Of a DNA stretch of 32,034 nt, positions 7,487 through 15,970 are shown one piece after another. The notes below the pieces were generated by a model. That model did no database searches. It was not told the DNA's origin and saw only the letters and a program-made list of their open reading frames with translations. Made by a program: the position numbers and the translations under genes. The stretch's first letter is position 1. Each line of letters opens with the position of its first letter. Where the stretch lies: assembly GCA_017937885.1 (NCBI GenBank), contig JAGBCS010000038.1, positions 1 to 32,034 on the forward strand, in the 5' to 3' direction. This DNA comes from Bacteroidales bacterium (lineage in GTDB: Bacteria > Bacteroidota > Bacteroidia > Bacteroidales > UBA932).

Positions 7487-8374
7487 ATGAAAAAGGCTTA
7501 TATGTTTCCTGGCCAGGGCTCGCAGTTTCCGGGCATGGCAAAGGATCTTTATGAAAAAAACGCCGAGGCACACTCGATGCTCGAGAGAGCGAACGAAGTG
7601 CTCGGATTCAGGATTACCGATATAATGTTTGAAGGTACCGCTGACGACCTGAAGCAGACGAAAGTCACGCAGCCCGCAATATTTCTCCATTCGGTCGTGC
7701 TGGCGAAATGCCTGCCGGACTTTGCACCTGAGATGGTGGCTGGACATTCGCTTGGAGAGTTTTCCGCACTCGTGGCTGCAGGGGCGATGGAGTTCGAAGA
7801 GGGTCTGAGGCTTGTATCGGTCCGCGCACAGGCCATGCAGAAGGCTTGCGAGATGGCAAGCGGCACGATGGCGGCGGTCATCGCACTCCCTGCAGAGACG
7901 GTCGAGGAGATATGCGCCGGAACGGAGGGCGTCGTCGTGGCGGCGAACTACAACTGCGACGGACAGATCGTAATTTCGGGCGAGAAGGAGGCGGTCGAAG
8001 CGGCGTGTGTCAAGATGAAGGAGGCCGGAGCGAAACGCGCACTTCCGCTGCCGGTCGGTGGGGCCTTCCATTCTCCCCTCATGGAACCGGCACGCGCAGA
8101 ACTCGCGGAAGGAATCGAGAAGGCAATATTCAGCACTCCAGTATGTCCTGTATATCAAAACGTTACAGCCAAGCCATCAACCGATCCGGACGAAATCAAG
8201 GCAAATCTTCTGGCACAGCTGACATCGCCGGTAAGGTGGACGCAGAGCGTGAAGAACATGCTTGCCGACGGGGCTGACCATTTCATCGAGCTCGGCCCGG
8301 GCAAGGTCCTGCAGGGTCTCGTTGCCAAGATCGCAGGGAACGAAGTGACCGTAGAGGGATATCAGGAGCTCTAG
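7487..8374 (+). CDS. fabD: Malonyl-CoA:ACP transacylase FabD
   Basis: FabD moves the malonyl group from CoA to acyl carrier protein, supplying the extender unit of cytoplasmic fatty-acid synthesis. 295 residues, normal for the family. The N-terminal FPGQGSQ motif is at 8-14, the nucleophile motif GHSLGEFSAL holds Ser88, and the catalytic His195 is in GGAFHSPLM. The C-terminal IELGPGKVLQGL is typical. The gene has its own promoter and is separated from nifJ by 149 bases, so it is probably transcribed alone. No other fab genes are in the window. Confidence 0.96.
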   Translation: MKKAYMFPGQGSQFPGMAKDLYEKNAEAHSMLERANEVLGFRITDIMFEGTADDLKQTKVTQPAIFLHSVVLAKCLPDFAPEMVAGHSLGEFSALVAAGAMEFEEGLRLVSVRAQAMQKACEMASGTMAAVIALPAETVEEICAGTEGVVVAANYNCDGQIVISGEKEAVEAACVKMKEAGAKRALPLPVGGAFHSPLMEPARAELAEGIEKAIFSTPVCPVYQNVTAKPSTDPDEIKANLLAQLTSPVRWTQSVKNMLADGADHFIELGPGKVLQGLVAKIAGNEVTVEGYQEL

Positions 8375-8397
8375 GAGGGCAGAATACAGAAATTATT

Positions 8398-8438
8398 TTT
8401 ACGGATTTTTTGCACGATTTCGGCAAAAAATCCGTAAA
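8398..8438. promoter_or_regulatory. Perfect 16-bp inverted repeat over the nifJ promoter
   Basis: TTTACGGATTTTTTGC (8398-8413) and its exact reverse complement (8423-8438) flank a 9-base centre, ACGATTTCG, which itself contains CGA/TCG. The left arm contains the putative -33 box and the right arm overlaps the -7 box. It may be an operator; it could alternatively be the fabD terminator, but no T-run follows it on the plus strand. Confidence 0.7.
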
Positions 8439-8442
8439 TTTG
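8409..8442 (+). promoter_or_regulatory. Promoter of nifJ
   Basis: TTTG (8409-8412) and TAAATTTG (8435-8442) are 22 bp apart. The transcript would have a leader of about 75 bases, A+T rich and ending in an A-rich stretch before the ATG. Confidence 0.75.
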
Positions 8443-8523
8443 TATGATTGTGTTCGCGTGAACGAGCACGAAAAGTGCAACTAATTGACAAACAATTAAA
8501 TACAACATAAAAATTTTATAAGT

Positions 8524-11500
8524 ATGGCAAACGAGAAAAAATTCGTCACATGTGACGGTAACTGGGCAGCAGCGCACATGGCTTACCTTTTCAGTGAGCA
8601 CGCGGCTATCTACCCTATCACTCCGTCGTCGACTATGGCTGAGTATGTCGACGAGTGGGCCGCTCAGGGCAAGAAGAACCTGTTCGGCGAAGTTGTAAAG
8701 GTAACCGAGATGCAGAGTGAAGGTGGCGCGGCAGGTGCTGTGCACGGTTCGCTTCAGGCAGGTGCTCTGACTACCACATTTACCGCTTCACAGGGTCTGC
8801 TCCTCATGATCCCTAACATGTACAAGATTGCCGGCGAGATGCTTCCGACAGTATTCCACGTGTCGGCACGTGCCCTCGCATCACACGCCCTTTCGATCTT
8901 CGGTGACCATCAGGACGTGATGGCATGCCGCCAGACAGGTTATGCGATGCTCGCATCAGCTTCCGTACAGGAGGCCCTTGACCTCGCTGCTGTGGCTCAT
9001 CTTTCGACAATCAAGTCAAGCATTCCGTTCCTCCACTTCTTCGACGGTTTCCGCACATCGCACGAGATCCAGAAGATCGAGCTCATCGACGAGGAGGCAC
9101 TCAAGGGAATGGTAAGCACCAAGTCTCTCGCAAAGTTCCGCGCAAAGGCGCTCTCACCAGACGCTCCTGTGACCCGCGGTACAGCGCAGAACGGCGACGT
9201 CTACTTCCAGGCACGCGAGGCTTGCAACCAGTACTACGATGCTGTTCCTGACGTAGTTGCACGCTATATGGGAGAGATCAGCGAGCTTACAGGCCGCAAT
9301 TACCGTCCGTTCGATTACTATGGCGATCCTGAGGCTGAGAACATCATCGTTGCCATGGGCTCTGTGACTGAGACAATCAAGGAGACCATCGACTACCTCG
9401 CAGCCCAGGGCAAGAAGGTCGGCGTGATGATCGTCCGTCTCTACAGGCCGTTCTCTGCAAAATATTTCATGAAGGCCCTTCCGAAGAACGTGAAGCGTAT
9501 CGCTGTCATCGACAGGACAAAGGAGCCTGGCGCACTCGGAGAGCCGCTCTTCCTCGACATCAAGACCCTCTTCCAGGGCAAGGAGAACGCTCCGCTCGTG
9601 ATCGGCGGCCGCTACGGTCTTTCTTCAAAGGACACAACTCCTGCACAGATCGTTTCAATCTATGAGAACCTCGAGATGGCAGAGCCTAAGGACGGCTTCA
9701 CCATCGGTATCGTGGACGACGTCACATTCAAGTCGCTTCCGCAGAAGGAGGAGTTCTCTATCGTGAAGCCGGGCACAACAGAGTGCAAGTTCTTCGGTCT
9801 CGGTTCTGACGGTACTGTCGGAGCAAACAAGAACACCATCAAGATCATCGGTGACAACACTCCTAAGTACTGCCAGGCATACTTCGACTATGACTCTAAG
9901 AAGTCAGGCGGTTATACATGTTCACACCTCCGTTTCGGCGACCTCCCTATCAAGGCTCCATATCTCGTAGGTACTCCTGACTTCGTGGCTTGCCACGTTC
10001 CTTCATACCTTACTAAATATGACGTGCTCAAGGGCATCAAGGAGAACGGTACTCTCCTCCTCAACAGCCTCTGGGACGAGGAAGAGACTCTCAAGAGGAT
10101 TCCTGACCATGTAAAGGCTGTCATCGGCAAGAAGAACATCACCCTCTATATCATCAACGCGACCAAGATCGCTGCGGAGATCGGACTCGGCGGACGTACA
10201 AACACCATCCTCCAGTCTGCATTCTTCAAGATCACAGGCATCATTCCTTACGAGGAGGCTGTAGGTTACATGAAGAAGGCGATCGTAAAGAGCTACGGCA
10301 AGAAGGGTGAGCATATCGTGAACATGAACTACGCAGCAGTGGACCGCGGAGGCGAGTACACAAAGGTTGAGATTCCTGCTGACTGGAAGAACATCACCGC
10401 GAAGTTCGAGAATCCTAACAAGGACCGTCTCGCTCCTGCATTCGTGAAGGAGATCGCTGATGTCGTGAACGCTCAGACAGGCGACACTCTCCCTGTAAGT
10501 GCATTCAACGACTATGTTGACGGAACGATTCCTGCAGGTACAACCGCTTACGAGAAGCGTGGCGTGGCTGTGAAGGTTCCTGAGTGGCAGGCTGACAACT
10601 GTATCCAGTGTAACAACTGTGCATTCGTATGTCCTCACGCTGCTATCCGTCCGTTCCTTCTTACAGACGAGGAGGCAGCTGCAGCTCCTGCAGGCGTGAA
10701 GCTCCAGCAGGGCAAGGCTGTATTCAAGGAGTACAAGTTCGGCATCAGCGTTTCAGTCCTCGACTGTACAGGTTGCGGCAACTGTGCTGACGTCTGCCCT
10801 TCAAAGGAGAAGGCTCTCGTGATGAAGCCGCTCGGTACACAGGAGGCAGAACAGGCTAACTTCGATTACCTGAATTCACATGTAGGCTACAAGGACAACG
10901 TCCAGCCTAAGACAGCCAACATCAAGAACGCTCAGTTCGCTCAGCCGCTCTTCGAGTTCTCAGGAGCTTGTGCAGGCTGCGGTGAGACTCCATACATCAA
11001 AACCATCACTCAGCTCTTCGGTGACCATATGATGGTTGCAAACGCTACCGGATGTTCTTCTATCTACGGTGCGTCATTCCCTGCAGCTCCTTACTGCAAG
11101 GATGCGAACGGACATGGTCCGGCTTGGGCAAACTCACTCTTCGAGGACTTCTGCGAGTTCGGTCTCGGTATGAAGGTCGGTTCAGACAGGGCACGTGCTA
11201 CAGTTGCACGCCTTATGGAGGAGGGTCTCGCATGCACTTGCTGCACTGACGAGATGAAGGCTCTCTTCACAAAGTGGCTCGAGAACCGCAACGACCCTAA
11301 GGTGACACGTGAGGTTGCCGACGCTCTCGTTCCTCTCTGCGAGGGATGCGGATGCGACGTATGCAAGGGTATCGTCGAGTACAAGACATTCATCCCTGCA
11401 CGCAGCCAGTGGATCATCGGAGGTGACGGTGCATCTTACGATATCGGATACGGCGGACTTGACCATGTGCTCGCATCAGGCGAGAATGTGAACATCCTCG

Positions 11501-12048
11501 TTCTCGATACAGAGGTTTACTCGAATACAGGCGGACAGTCTTCAAAGGCAACTCCTGCAGGTGCTATTGCGAAGTTCGCCGCTTCAGGTAAGAGAGTACG
11601 CAAGAAGGACCTCGGAATGATGGCTATGAGCTATGGTTATGTATATGTTGCACAGGTTGCAATGGGTGCTTCACCAGCTCAGTACTTCAACGCCATCAAG
11701 GAGGCTGAGGCATATGACGGACCATCACTCGTCATCTGCTATGCTCCATGTATCAACCATGGTCTCAAGGCCGGCATGGGTCTGAGCCAGAAGGAGGAGA
11801 AGCTCGCAGTTGAGTGCGGTTACTGGCATCTCTACAGGTTCAACCCTGCACTCGAGGGCACAGGAAAGAATCCTTTCACTCTCGACAGCAAGGAGCCTGA
11901 CTGGAGCAAGTTCCAGGATTTCCTCAAGGGAGAGGTACGTTTCGCATCACTCTACAAGATGTATCCTGACTCAGCGGAAGAGCTGCTCCAGAAGACTGAG
12001 GAGTTCGCTAAGCTGCGTCTCGAGACTTACAAGAGACTCGCGAAGTAA
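8524..12048 (+). CDS. nifJ: Pyruvate:ferredoxin (flavodoxin) oxidoreductase, single chain
   Basis: Oxidatively decarboxylates pyruvate with CoA to acetyl-CoA and CO2, passing electrons to ferredoxin; a central step of anaerobic energy metabolism. 1174 residues, the usual size of the fused homodimeric enzyme. Domains in order: pyruvate-binding N-terminus (about 1-260), a transketolase C-terminal-like domain (260-400), the linking gamma-like domain (420-640), a two-cluster ferredoxin domain with C693/C696/C699 and C748/C751/C754, and the thiamine-diphosphate domain with GACAGCGETPY, the ATGCSS motif and GGDGASYDIGYGG. Codon choice is strongly biased towards a small codon set, consistent with high expression. 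Terminator hairpins follow. The small ferredoxin encoded at 15646-15816 is a possible partner. Confidence 0.97.
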   Translation: MANEKKFVTCDGNWAAAHMAYLFSEHAAIYPITPSSTMAEYVDEWAAQGKKNLFGEVVKVTEMQSEGGAAGAVHGSLQAGALTTTFTASQGLLLMIPNMYKIAGEMLPTVFHVSARALASHALSIFGDHQDVMACRQTGYAMLASASVQEALDLAAVAHLSTIKSSIPFLHFFDGFRTSHEIQKIELIDEEALKGMVSTKSLAKFRAKALSPDAPVTRGTAQNGDVYFQAREACNQYYDAVPDVVARYMGEISELTGRNYRPFDYYGDPEAENIIVAMGSVTETIKETIDYLAAQGKKVGVMIVRLYRPFSAKYFMKALPKNVKRIAVIDRTKEPGALGEPLFLDIKTLFQGKENAPLVIGGRYGLSSKDTTPAQIVSIYENLEMAEPKDGFTIGIVDDVTFKSLPQKEEFSIVKPGTTECKFFGLGSDGTVGANKNTIKIIGDNTPKYCQAYFDYDSKKSGGYTCSHLRFGDLPIKAPYLVGTPDFVACHVPSYLTKYDVLKGIKENGTLLLNSLWDEEETLKRIPDHVKAVIGKKNITLYIINATKIAAEIGLGGRTNTILQSAFFKITGIIPYEEAVGYMKKAIVKSYGKKGEHIVNMNYAAVDRGGEYTKVEIPADWKNITAKFENPNKDRLAPAFVKEIADVVNAQTGDTLPVSAFNDYVDGTIPAGTTAYEKRGVAVKVPEWQADNCIQCNNCAFVCPHAAIRPFLLTDEEAAAAPAGVKLQQGKAVFKEYKFGISVSVLDCTGCGNCADVCPSKEKALVMKPLGTQEAEQANFDYLNSHVGYKDNVQPKTANIKNAQFAQPLFEFSGACAGCGETPYIKTITQLFGDHMMVANATGCSSIYGASFPAAPYCKDANGHGPAWANSLFEDFCEFGLGMKVGSDRARATVARLMEEGLACTCCTDEMKALFTKWLENRNDPKVTREVADALVPLCEGCGCDVCKGIVEYKTFIPARSQWIIGGDGASYDIGYGGLDHVLASGENVNILVLDTEVYSNTGGQSSKATPAGAIAKFAASGKRVRKKDLGMMAMSYGYVYVAQVAMGASPAQYFNAIKEAEAYDGPSLVICYAPCINHGLKAGMGLSQKEEKLAVECGYWHLYRFNPALEGTGKNPFTLDSKEPDWSKFQDFLKGEVRFASLYKMYPDSAEELLQKTEEFAKLRLETYKRLAK

Positions 12049-12635
12049 TCTTTGAGAAGCCTGCAGGTCTTCGTGCAAGCGAAGGCCTGTGAAGGCTGAT
12101 AAAGAAGATCGAAATAAGAATTTGTTTCATGGGTGGCTGCAAAGTCACCCATTTTTGGTGCCGGTGAAGCTGATACACGAAGTCTTGCAATCGAATCTGC
12201 AGGGATTTCGAACGGCGATGCGGATGACAGACTGATGGACACGATGAGGTCTGCATCATCGAACATGGCTCTTTCGAACTTCACGGTCGGGTGGACTTTC
12301 GAAAAGGATTCAAGAGCCGGGGATATGAAATATGTATAGATTTCCTCCGAAGCAGCGATACGGACGGTCGATTGCGACAGGCTTGAAAAGAGCATATCTG
12401 CCTCTGCAGCAGCAGATAAGATCCTGTCTGCATAACGAAGGAATACCTTGCCTTCTTCGGTAAGGACGACCTCGGAACGAAGACGGTCAAAGAGTCTGGT
12501 CTCAAGGCCTTTCTCAAGTTCTGCAATATTCTGGCTTACTGCCGGTTGGGTAACGCCGAGAGCTTCCGCCGCCTTGGTGAAGCTGCGTTCTTTGGCTACT
12601 GTGACGAAAACTTTGAGTCTGAAATCCTCGAGCAT
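12027..12635 (-). CDS. Short LysR-family transcriptional regulator
   Basis: 202 residues against about 300 for normal LysR proteins. The N-terminal winged helix-turn-helix is complete (about 3-62, with SFTKAAEALGVTQPAVSQNIAELE at 18-41). The effector domain is shortened: residues 90-135 resemble the first strands of a LysR substrate-binding domain, and the rest has no clear match. Start chosen at the MLEDF methionine; the longer open frame to 12662 would reach into the divergent promoter region. The last 22 bases overlap the 3' end of nifJ tail to tail, and codons near 161-170 lie opposite the nifJ terminator. Either a genuine short form, as I recall in this order, or a truncated gene. The target may be nifJ or the divergent M16 gene. 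Confidence 0.75.
   Translation of the reverse strand: MLEDFRLKVFVTVAKERSFTKAAEALGVTQPAVSQNIAELEKGLETRLFDRLRSEVVLTEEGKVFLRYADRILSAAAEADMLFSSLSQSTVRIAASEEIYTYFISPALESFSKVHPTVKFERAMFDDADLIVSISLSSASPFEIPADSIARLRVSASPAPKMGDFAATHETNSYFDLLYQPSQAFACTKTCRLLKDYFASLL
12065..12088 (+). other. Hairpin in the nifJ 3' region
   Basis: AGGTCTTCG (12065-12073) pairs with CGAAGGCCT (12080-12088) across a 6-base loop, with one G-T pair. No T-run follows. It may stabilise the nifJ transcript end; on the other strand it lies within the LysR coding sequence. Confidence 0.5.
12129..12156 (+). terminator. Rho-independent terminator of nifJ
   Basis: ATGGGTGGCT (12129-12138) pairs with AGTCACCCAT (12143-12152) across a GCAA tetraloop (one G-T pair), followed by TTTT (12153-12156). 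A textbook structure, placed 80 bases after the nifJ stop and inside the opposite-strand LysR gene. Confidence 0.85.
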
Positions 12636-12671
12636 GACGGTTGTTTTCTGCAAAAATAGCAAAAAGATTTG

Positions 12672-12679
12672 TATATTTG
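12672..12679 (+). promoter_or_regulatory. -7 box of the M16 peptidase gene promoter
   Basis: TATATTTG, with a weak -33 candidate (TTTTCTG ending at 12650) 21 bp upstream. The LysR start at 12635 lies just to the left, so the two genes diverge from this 117-bp region. Confidence 0.65.
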
Positions 12680-12752
12680 TAGCTTATAGCGTTCTAGCGC
12701 GTCTAATAAGAACTTGACAAACTGGATTGAAACAAACAAAACCATTTAAACC

Positions 12753-15548
12753 ATGAAACGTTTATTCATTTTCATCGCGGCGATCTTCGCCGCTGCGGTT
12801 GCTTTCGGCCAGACTCCGCTTCCGAATGACCCTGCTGTAAGGGTAGGAAAGCTTGAGAACGGTCTGACTTACTACATCCGCCACAACGACCAGCCTGCAC
12901 AGAGGGCTGAGTTCTGGATCGCAACTGACGCAGGTGCTCACCAGGAAGAGGACCATCAGGATGGTCTCGCACATTTCTTCGAGCACATGTGCTTCAACGG
13001 AACAAAGAACTTCCCTGGCAAGTCGATGCTCGAATATCTCCAGAGCATCGGTGCGGAATTCGGCCGCAACATCAATGCTTCGACCGGATTTGAGGTAACA
13101 CAGTACATGCTCAACAACATTCCTGTCGTGAGGGAGAGCATCGTGGACTCATGTCTTCTCGTCCTCCACGACTGGTCCGGCTTCGTGACCTGCGCTCCTG
13201 ATGAGATCGACGCAGAGCGTGGCGTGATCATCGAGGAGAAGCGTTCACGTGACGCCGCTGACTGGAGAATGTATATGGCTGCACGTCCATACCTTTATGG
13301 CGACACTCCATATGCAAAGCGCACCCTCATCGGAGGTTACGACCAGCTTGCAAACTTCGAGCACCAGAGCCTCATCGACTTCCACAACAAGTGGTACAGA
13401 CCTGACAATCAGGCCGTTATCGTAGTTGGAGATATCGATGTAGATGCTGTTGAGGCAAAGATCAAGAATCTGTTCAGCGACATCCCGGTTCCGTCTGAGT
13501 CAAACGAGAAGCCTGTAGTGAAGCTTCCTGAGAACCAGGAGCCTATCGTAGGTATCATCACTGACCCTGAGGCACAGTATTCATACGTTGAGCTCGTATG
13601 GAAGAGCGAGCCTATGCCTAGAGAGTTCAAGAACACTGACATCGCGTTCATGAACGACATCCTCGAGTCATATGTCGAGGAGATCATGACAGAGAGATTT
13701 GCAGACATCGCAGCAGATCCTGCATCTCCATTCCTCCAGGCTGGCTTCTACTTCTACCCTGTATGCAAGGAGTGTGATGCGGTAAGAGGCCAGGTTATCT
13801 TCAAGGAAGGCGAGACTGAGAAGGCTCTCATGGCATTCATGACAGAGGTCGAGAAGATGAAGAGATTCGGTTTCACTGACGGCGAGGTACAGCGCGCTAC
13901 TGACAACATCATCAGCTACTTCGAGAAGGCTGCAGAAGCTGCTCCTACACGCAAGAACCGTGACTTCATCAACCCGCTTCTCAACAATTTCTACGAGAAC
14001 GAGTCTTACCTCGAGCCTGAGATGGCTCTTCAGCTTGCTCAGTCACTCTGCTCGCAGATCAACGCTCAGATCCTGAATCAGGTTGCTGCTCAGCTCATCA
14101 CTGACGAGAACCTCGTTGTCCTCTACAACGGACCGTCGAAGGAGGGTTCTGTAATCCCTACAGAGCAGGCTCTCAGAGACGTGATCACTGCTGCCAAGAA
14201 TGCTGACATTCAGGCAAATGCAGAGGAGACAGTAAACGAGCCGTTCATCAGCGGCAAGCTCAAGGGAGCAAAGGTAAAGAAGAGCAGCGAGACTGTATAC
14301 GGCGCTACCGAGTGGATTCTCAAGAACGGCGTGAAGGTAATTGTCCTTCCTACCGACTACAAGAAGGATCAGGTGATCGTAAACATCGAGAAGAAGGGAG
14401 GAAAGACCCTTATCGCTACTGAGGATCTTCCGTCATTCGAGGACAACATCTGGGCACTTTATCTCCAGAACACAGGTATCTCGAAGTTCGCAGGCAAGAC
14501 TGTTCCAAAGATGCTTGCAGGAAAGGTGCTTGGAGTTGAGCCATATATCAGCGGAACCCGTCACGGTGTTACTGCACAGAGCACTCCTAAGGACCTTGAG
14601 ACTGCACTCCAGATCGCTTATCTCTATTTCACAGACCCACGTTTCGACGCGGATGAGTATGCTATCGGAATCAATCAGATCAACGCTCTCCTTCCTAACC
14701 TTCAGGCAAATCCGGACTTCGTGTTCCAGAACGAGATGAACAACATCCTCTACGGCCACAATCCACGCGTTGTGAACCTTACTGAAGAGACCATGGCCAA
14801 GGCTGACCTCGCTACAATCGAGCGCGTATACCGCGAGCTCTTCAAGGATGCGGCAGGTGCTGTCGTGACTATCGTAGGTAATGTTGACCTCGAGACTCTC
14901 AAGCCTATGGTAGAGCAGTACATCGGTTCGCTCCCTAAGGGCAAGAAGGCTACAGAAGTGAACAAGGAGAATGTCATTTCATTCGCAAAGGGCCAGGTCA
15001 ACGAGACTGTCAAGCTCCAGATGCAGGCTCCTAAGTCTACCGTCGTGCAGCTTTACACTGCATACGCACCAGTGGACACAAAGAAGAGCGTTGCACTCAG
15101 CGCTGCCAACTACATAATCGACATGATCTATACAAAGACCATCCGCGAGGATGAGGGCGGCACATATGGCGTAGGTACATCACTCGTAGCTCAGAGAGAG
15201 CCGGTTGCAAGACTCATCGGACAGGTATACTTCAACACTAACCCTGAGGCTGTCGAAAAGCTCAGCGCTCTTGCTGTCAAGGGTATGAAGGAACTTGCTG
15301 AGAATGGTCCTAGCCAGGAGCATTTCAACATGGCGATCGAGAACTTCAAGAAGAACATTCCTGAGTCACGCATCAGCAACAGCTACTGGCTGGACTGCCT
15401 CCAGACATGGGACGACCACGGAATCAACTATGACGAAGAGTATGAGGCTGCAGTGAACTCCCTCACTCCAGAGGATGTCAAGGCTGCCGTTCAGGAGCTT
15501 CTGTCACAGGGCAATGTGATCAACATCGCATCTTTCCCTGCTGAATAA
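12753..15548 (+). CDS. M16 family zinc peptidase (PqqL/pitrilysin-like), exported
   Basis: 931 residues. A clear signal peptide (1-19, ending AFG before Gln20) sends it to the periplasm. The first M16 domain holds the inverted zinc motif HFFEH at 74-78 (His74, catalytic Glu77, His78), with Glu162 in ERGVIIEEKR as the likely third ligand and Glu155 as the usual accessory acid. The middle and C-terminal M16 domains (about 200-380, 510-930) lack a metal site, as expected of the non-catalytic half of the chamber. The length is normal for the Bacteroidota form. It has its own promoter and terminator. Likely role: degrading peptides in the periplasm. Codon use resembles that of nifJ, suggesting strong expression. 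Confidence 0.94.
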   Translation: MKRLFIFIAAIFAAAVAFGQTPLPNDPAVRVGKLENGLTYYIRHNDQPAQRAEFWIATDAGAHQEEDHQDGLAHFFEHMCFNGTKNFPGKSMLEYLQSIGAEFGRNINASTGFEVTQYMLNNIPVVRESIVDSCLLVLHDWSGFVTCAPDEIDAERGVIIEEKRSRDAADWRMYMAARPYLYGDTPYAKRTLIGGYDQLANFEHQSLIDFHNKWYRPDNQAVIVVGDIDVDAVEAKIKNLFSDIPVPSESNEKPVVKLPENQEPIVGIITDPEAQYSYVELVWKSEPMPREFKNTDIAFMNDILESYVEEIMTERFADIAADPASPFLQAGFYFYPVCKECDAVRGQVIFKEGETEKALMAFMTEVEKMKRFGFTDGEVQRATDNIISYFEKAAEAAPTRKNRDFINPLLNNFYENESYLEPEMALQLAQSLCSQINAQILNQVAAQLITDENLVVLYNGPSKEGSVIPTEQALRDVITAAKNADIQANAEETVNEPFISGKLKGAKVKKSSETVYGATEWILKNGVKVIVLPTDYKKDQVIVNIEKKGGKTLIATEDLPSFEDNIWALYLQNTGISKFAGKTVPKMLAGKVLGVEPYISGTRHGVTAQSTPKDLETALQIAYLYFTDPRFDADEYAIGINQINALLPNLQANPDFVFQNEMNNILYGHNPRVVNLTEETMAKADLATIERVYRELFKDAAGAVVTIVGNVDLETLKPMVEQYIGSLPKGKKATEVNKENVISFAKGQVNETVKLQMQAPKSTVVQLYTAYAPVDTKKSVALSAANYIIDMIYTKTIREDEGGTYGVGTSLVAQREPVARLIGQVYFNTNPEAVEKLSALAVKGMKELAENGPSQEHFNMAIENFKKNIPESRISNSYWLDCLQTWDDHGINYDEEYEAAVNSLTPEDVKAAVQELLSQGNVINIASFPAE

Positions 15549-15556
15549 TGAGATCA

Positions 15557-15579
15557 AGGAGGGCTCCGGCCCTCCTTTT
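15557..15579 (+). terminator. Terminator of the M16 peptidase gene
   Basis: AGGAGGGC (15557-15564), loop TCCG, GCCCTCCT (15569-15576), then TTT. It begins 8 bases after the stop. Confidence 0.85.
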
Positions 15580-15583
15580 CCAT

Positions 15584-15629
15584 AAAATAATAGAGGTCGG
15601 AACTTTTCTGTTCCGACCTCTATTATTTT
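15584..15629. terminator. Long bidirectional terminator
   Basis: A perfect 20-bp stem (15584-15603 with 15610-15629) closes a 6-base loop. The arm starts with AAAATAATAG and the partner ends with CTATTATTTT, so both strands leave a T-rich 3' side. It lies between the convergent M16 peptidase and ferredoxin genes and should terminate the ferredoxin transcript. Confidence 0.9.
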
Positions 15630-15645
15630 ACGATCTTGTCGTCAA

Positions 15646-15816
15646 TTACTCACCTGGTTCGATTGCACCCATCGGGCAAGCGTCAGCGCATGTACCGCAG
15701 TCGATGCATACGTTAGGATCGATCTTGTAGATGTCACCCTCAGAGATAGCTCCTACCGGGCACTCTGGCAGACATGTACCGCATGCTGCGCAGTTTTCTG
15801 TAATTCTGTAAGCCAT
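15646..15816 (-). CDS. Small 2[4Fe-4S] ferredoxin
   Basis: 56 residues, the classical clostridial-type dicluster ferredoxin. Two complete CxxCxxCxxxCP motifs are present: Cys9, 12, 15, 19 and Cys37, 40, 43, 47. It begins MAYRITENC and ends soon after the second cluster. It is a low-potential cytoplasmic electron carrier and a natural acceptor for the pyruvate:ferredoxin oxidoreductase encoded at 8524-12048, though any partnership is inferred. AAAAGGAT lies shortly before the ATG, a TAAATTTG promoter box is about 65 bases upstream, and the strong bidirectional terminator follows the stop. Codon use is similar to that of nifJ, fitting an abundant protein. Confidence 0.95.
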   Translation of the reverse strand: MAYRITENCAACGTCLPECPVGAISEGDIYKIDPNVCIDCGTCADACPMGAIEPGE

Positions 15817-15879
15817 TTTCTTATCCTTTTAATGTTAATGTTTCCTATCAGTATTGATGCCGTCACGACATTTACGATG

Positions 15880-15887
15880 CAAATTTA
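15880..15887 (-). promoter_or_regulatory. -7 box of the ferredoxin gene promoter
   Basis: TAAATTTG on the minus strand. A TTTG lies 18 bp upstream (near 15909-15906), making a plausible -33 box. Confidence 0.65.
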
Positions 15888-15932
15888 GACATAATTTTTG
15901 ATATTCAAAGTCAGACATAGGGTGTTTTGTGC

Positions 15933-15940
15933 TATCTTTG
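15933..15940 (+). promoter_or_regulatory. -7 box ahead of the DUF1573 gene
   Basis: TATCTTTG, 31 bases before the chosen start; no convincing -33 box. It is divergent from the ferredoxin promoter. Confidence 0.55.
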
Positions 15941-15970
15941 TATGGATTTGAGACAATTGAGGAGATGAAT

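Noticed and set aside
7469..8158. Minus-strand open frame of 229 codons opposite fabD
   Set aside because: Antisense to fabD with all catalytic motifs; it would also cover the fabD promoter side.
10003..10638. Minus-strand open frame of 211 codons inside nifJ
   Set aside because: A result of the strong codon bias of nifJ; no support from start site, motif or context.
15548..15730. Plus-strand 60-codon open frame after the M16 peptidase gene
   Set aside because: It runs through two terminators and the antisense of the ferredoxin gene.
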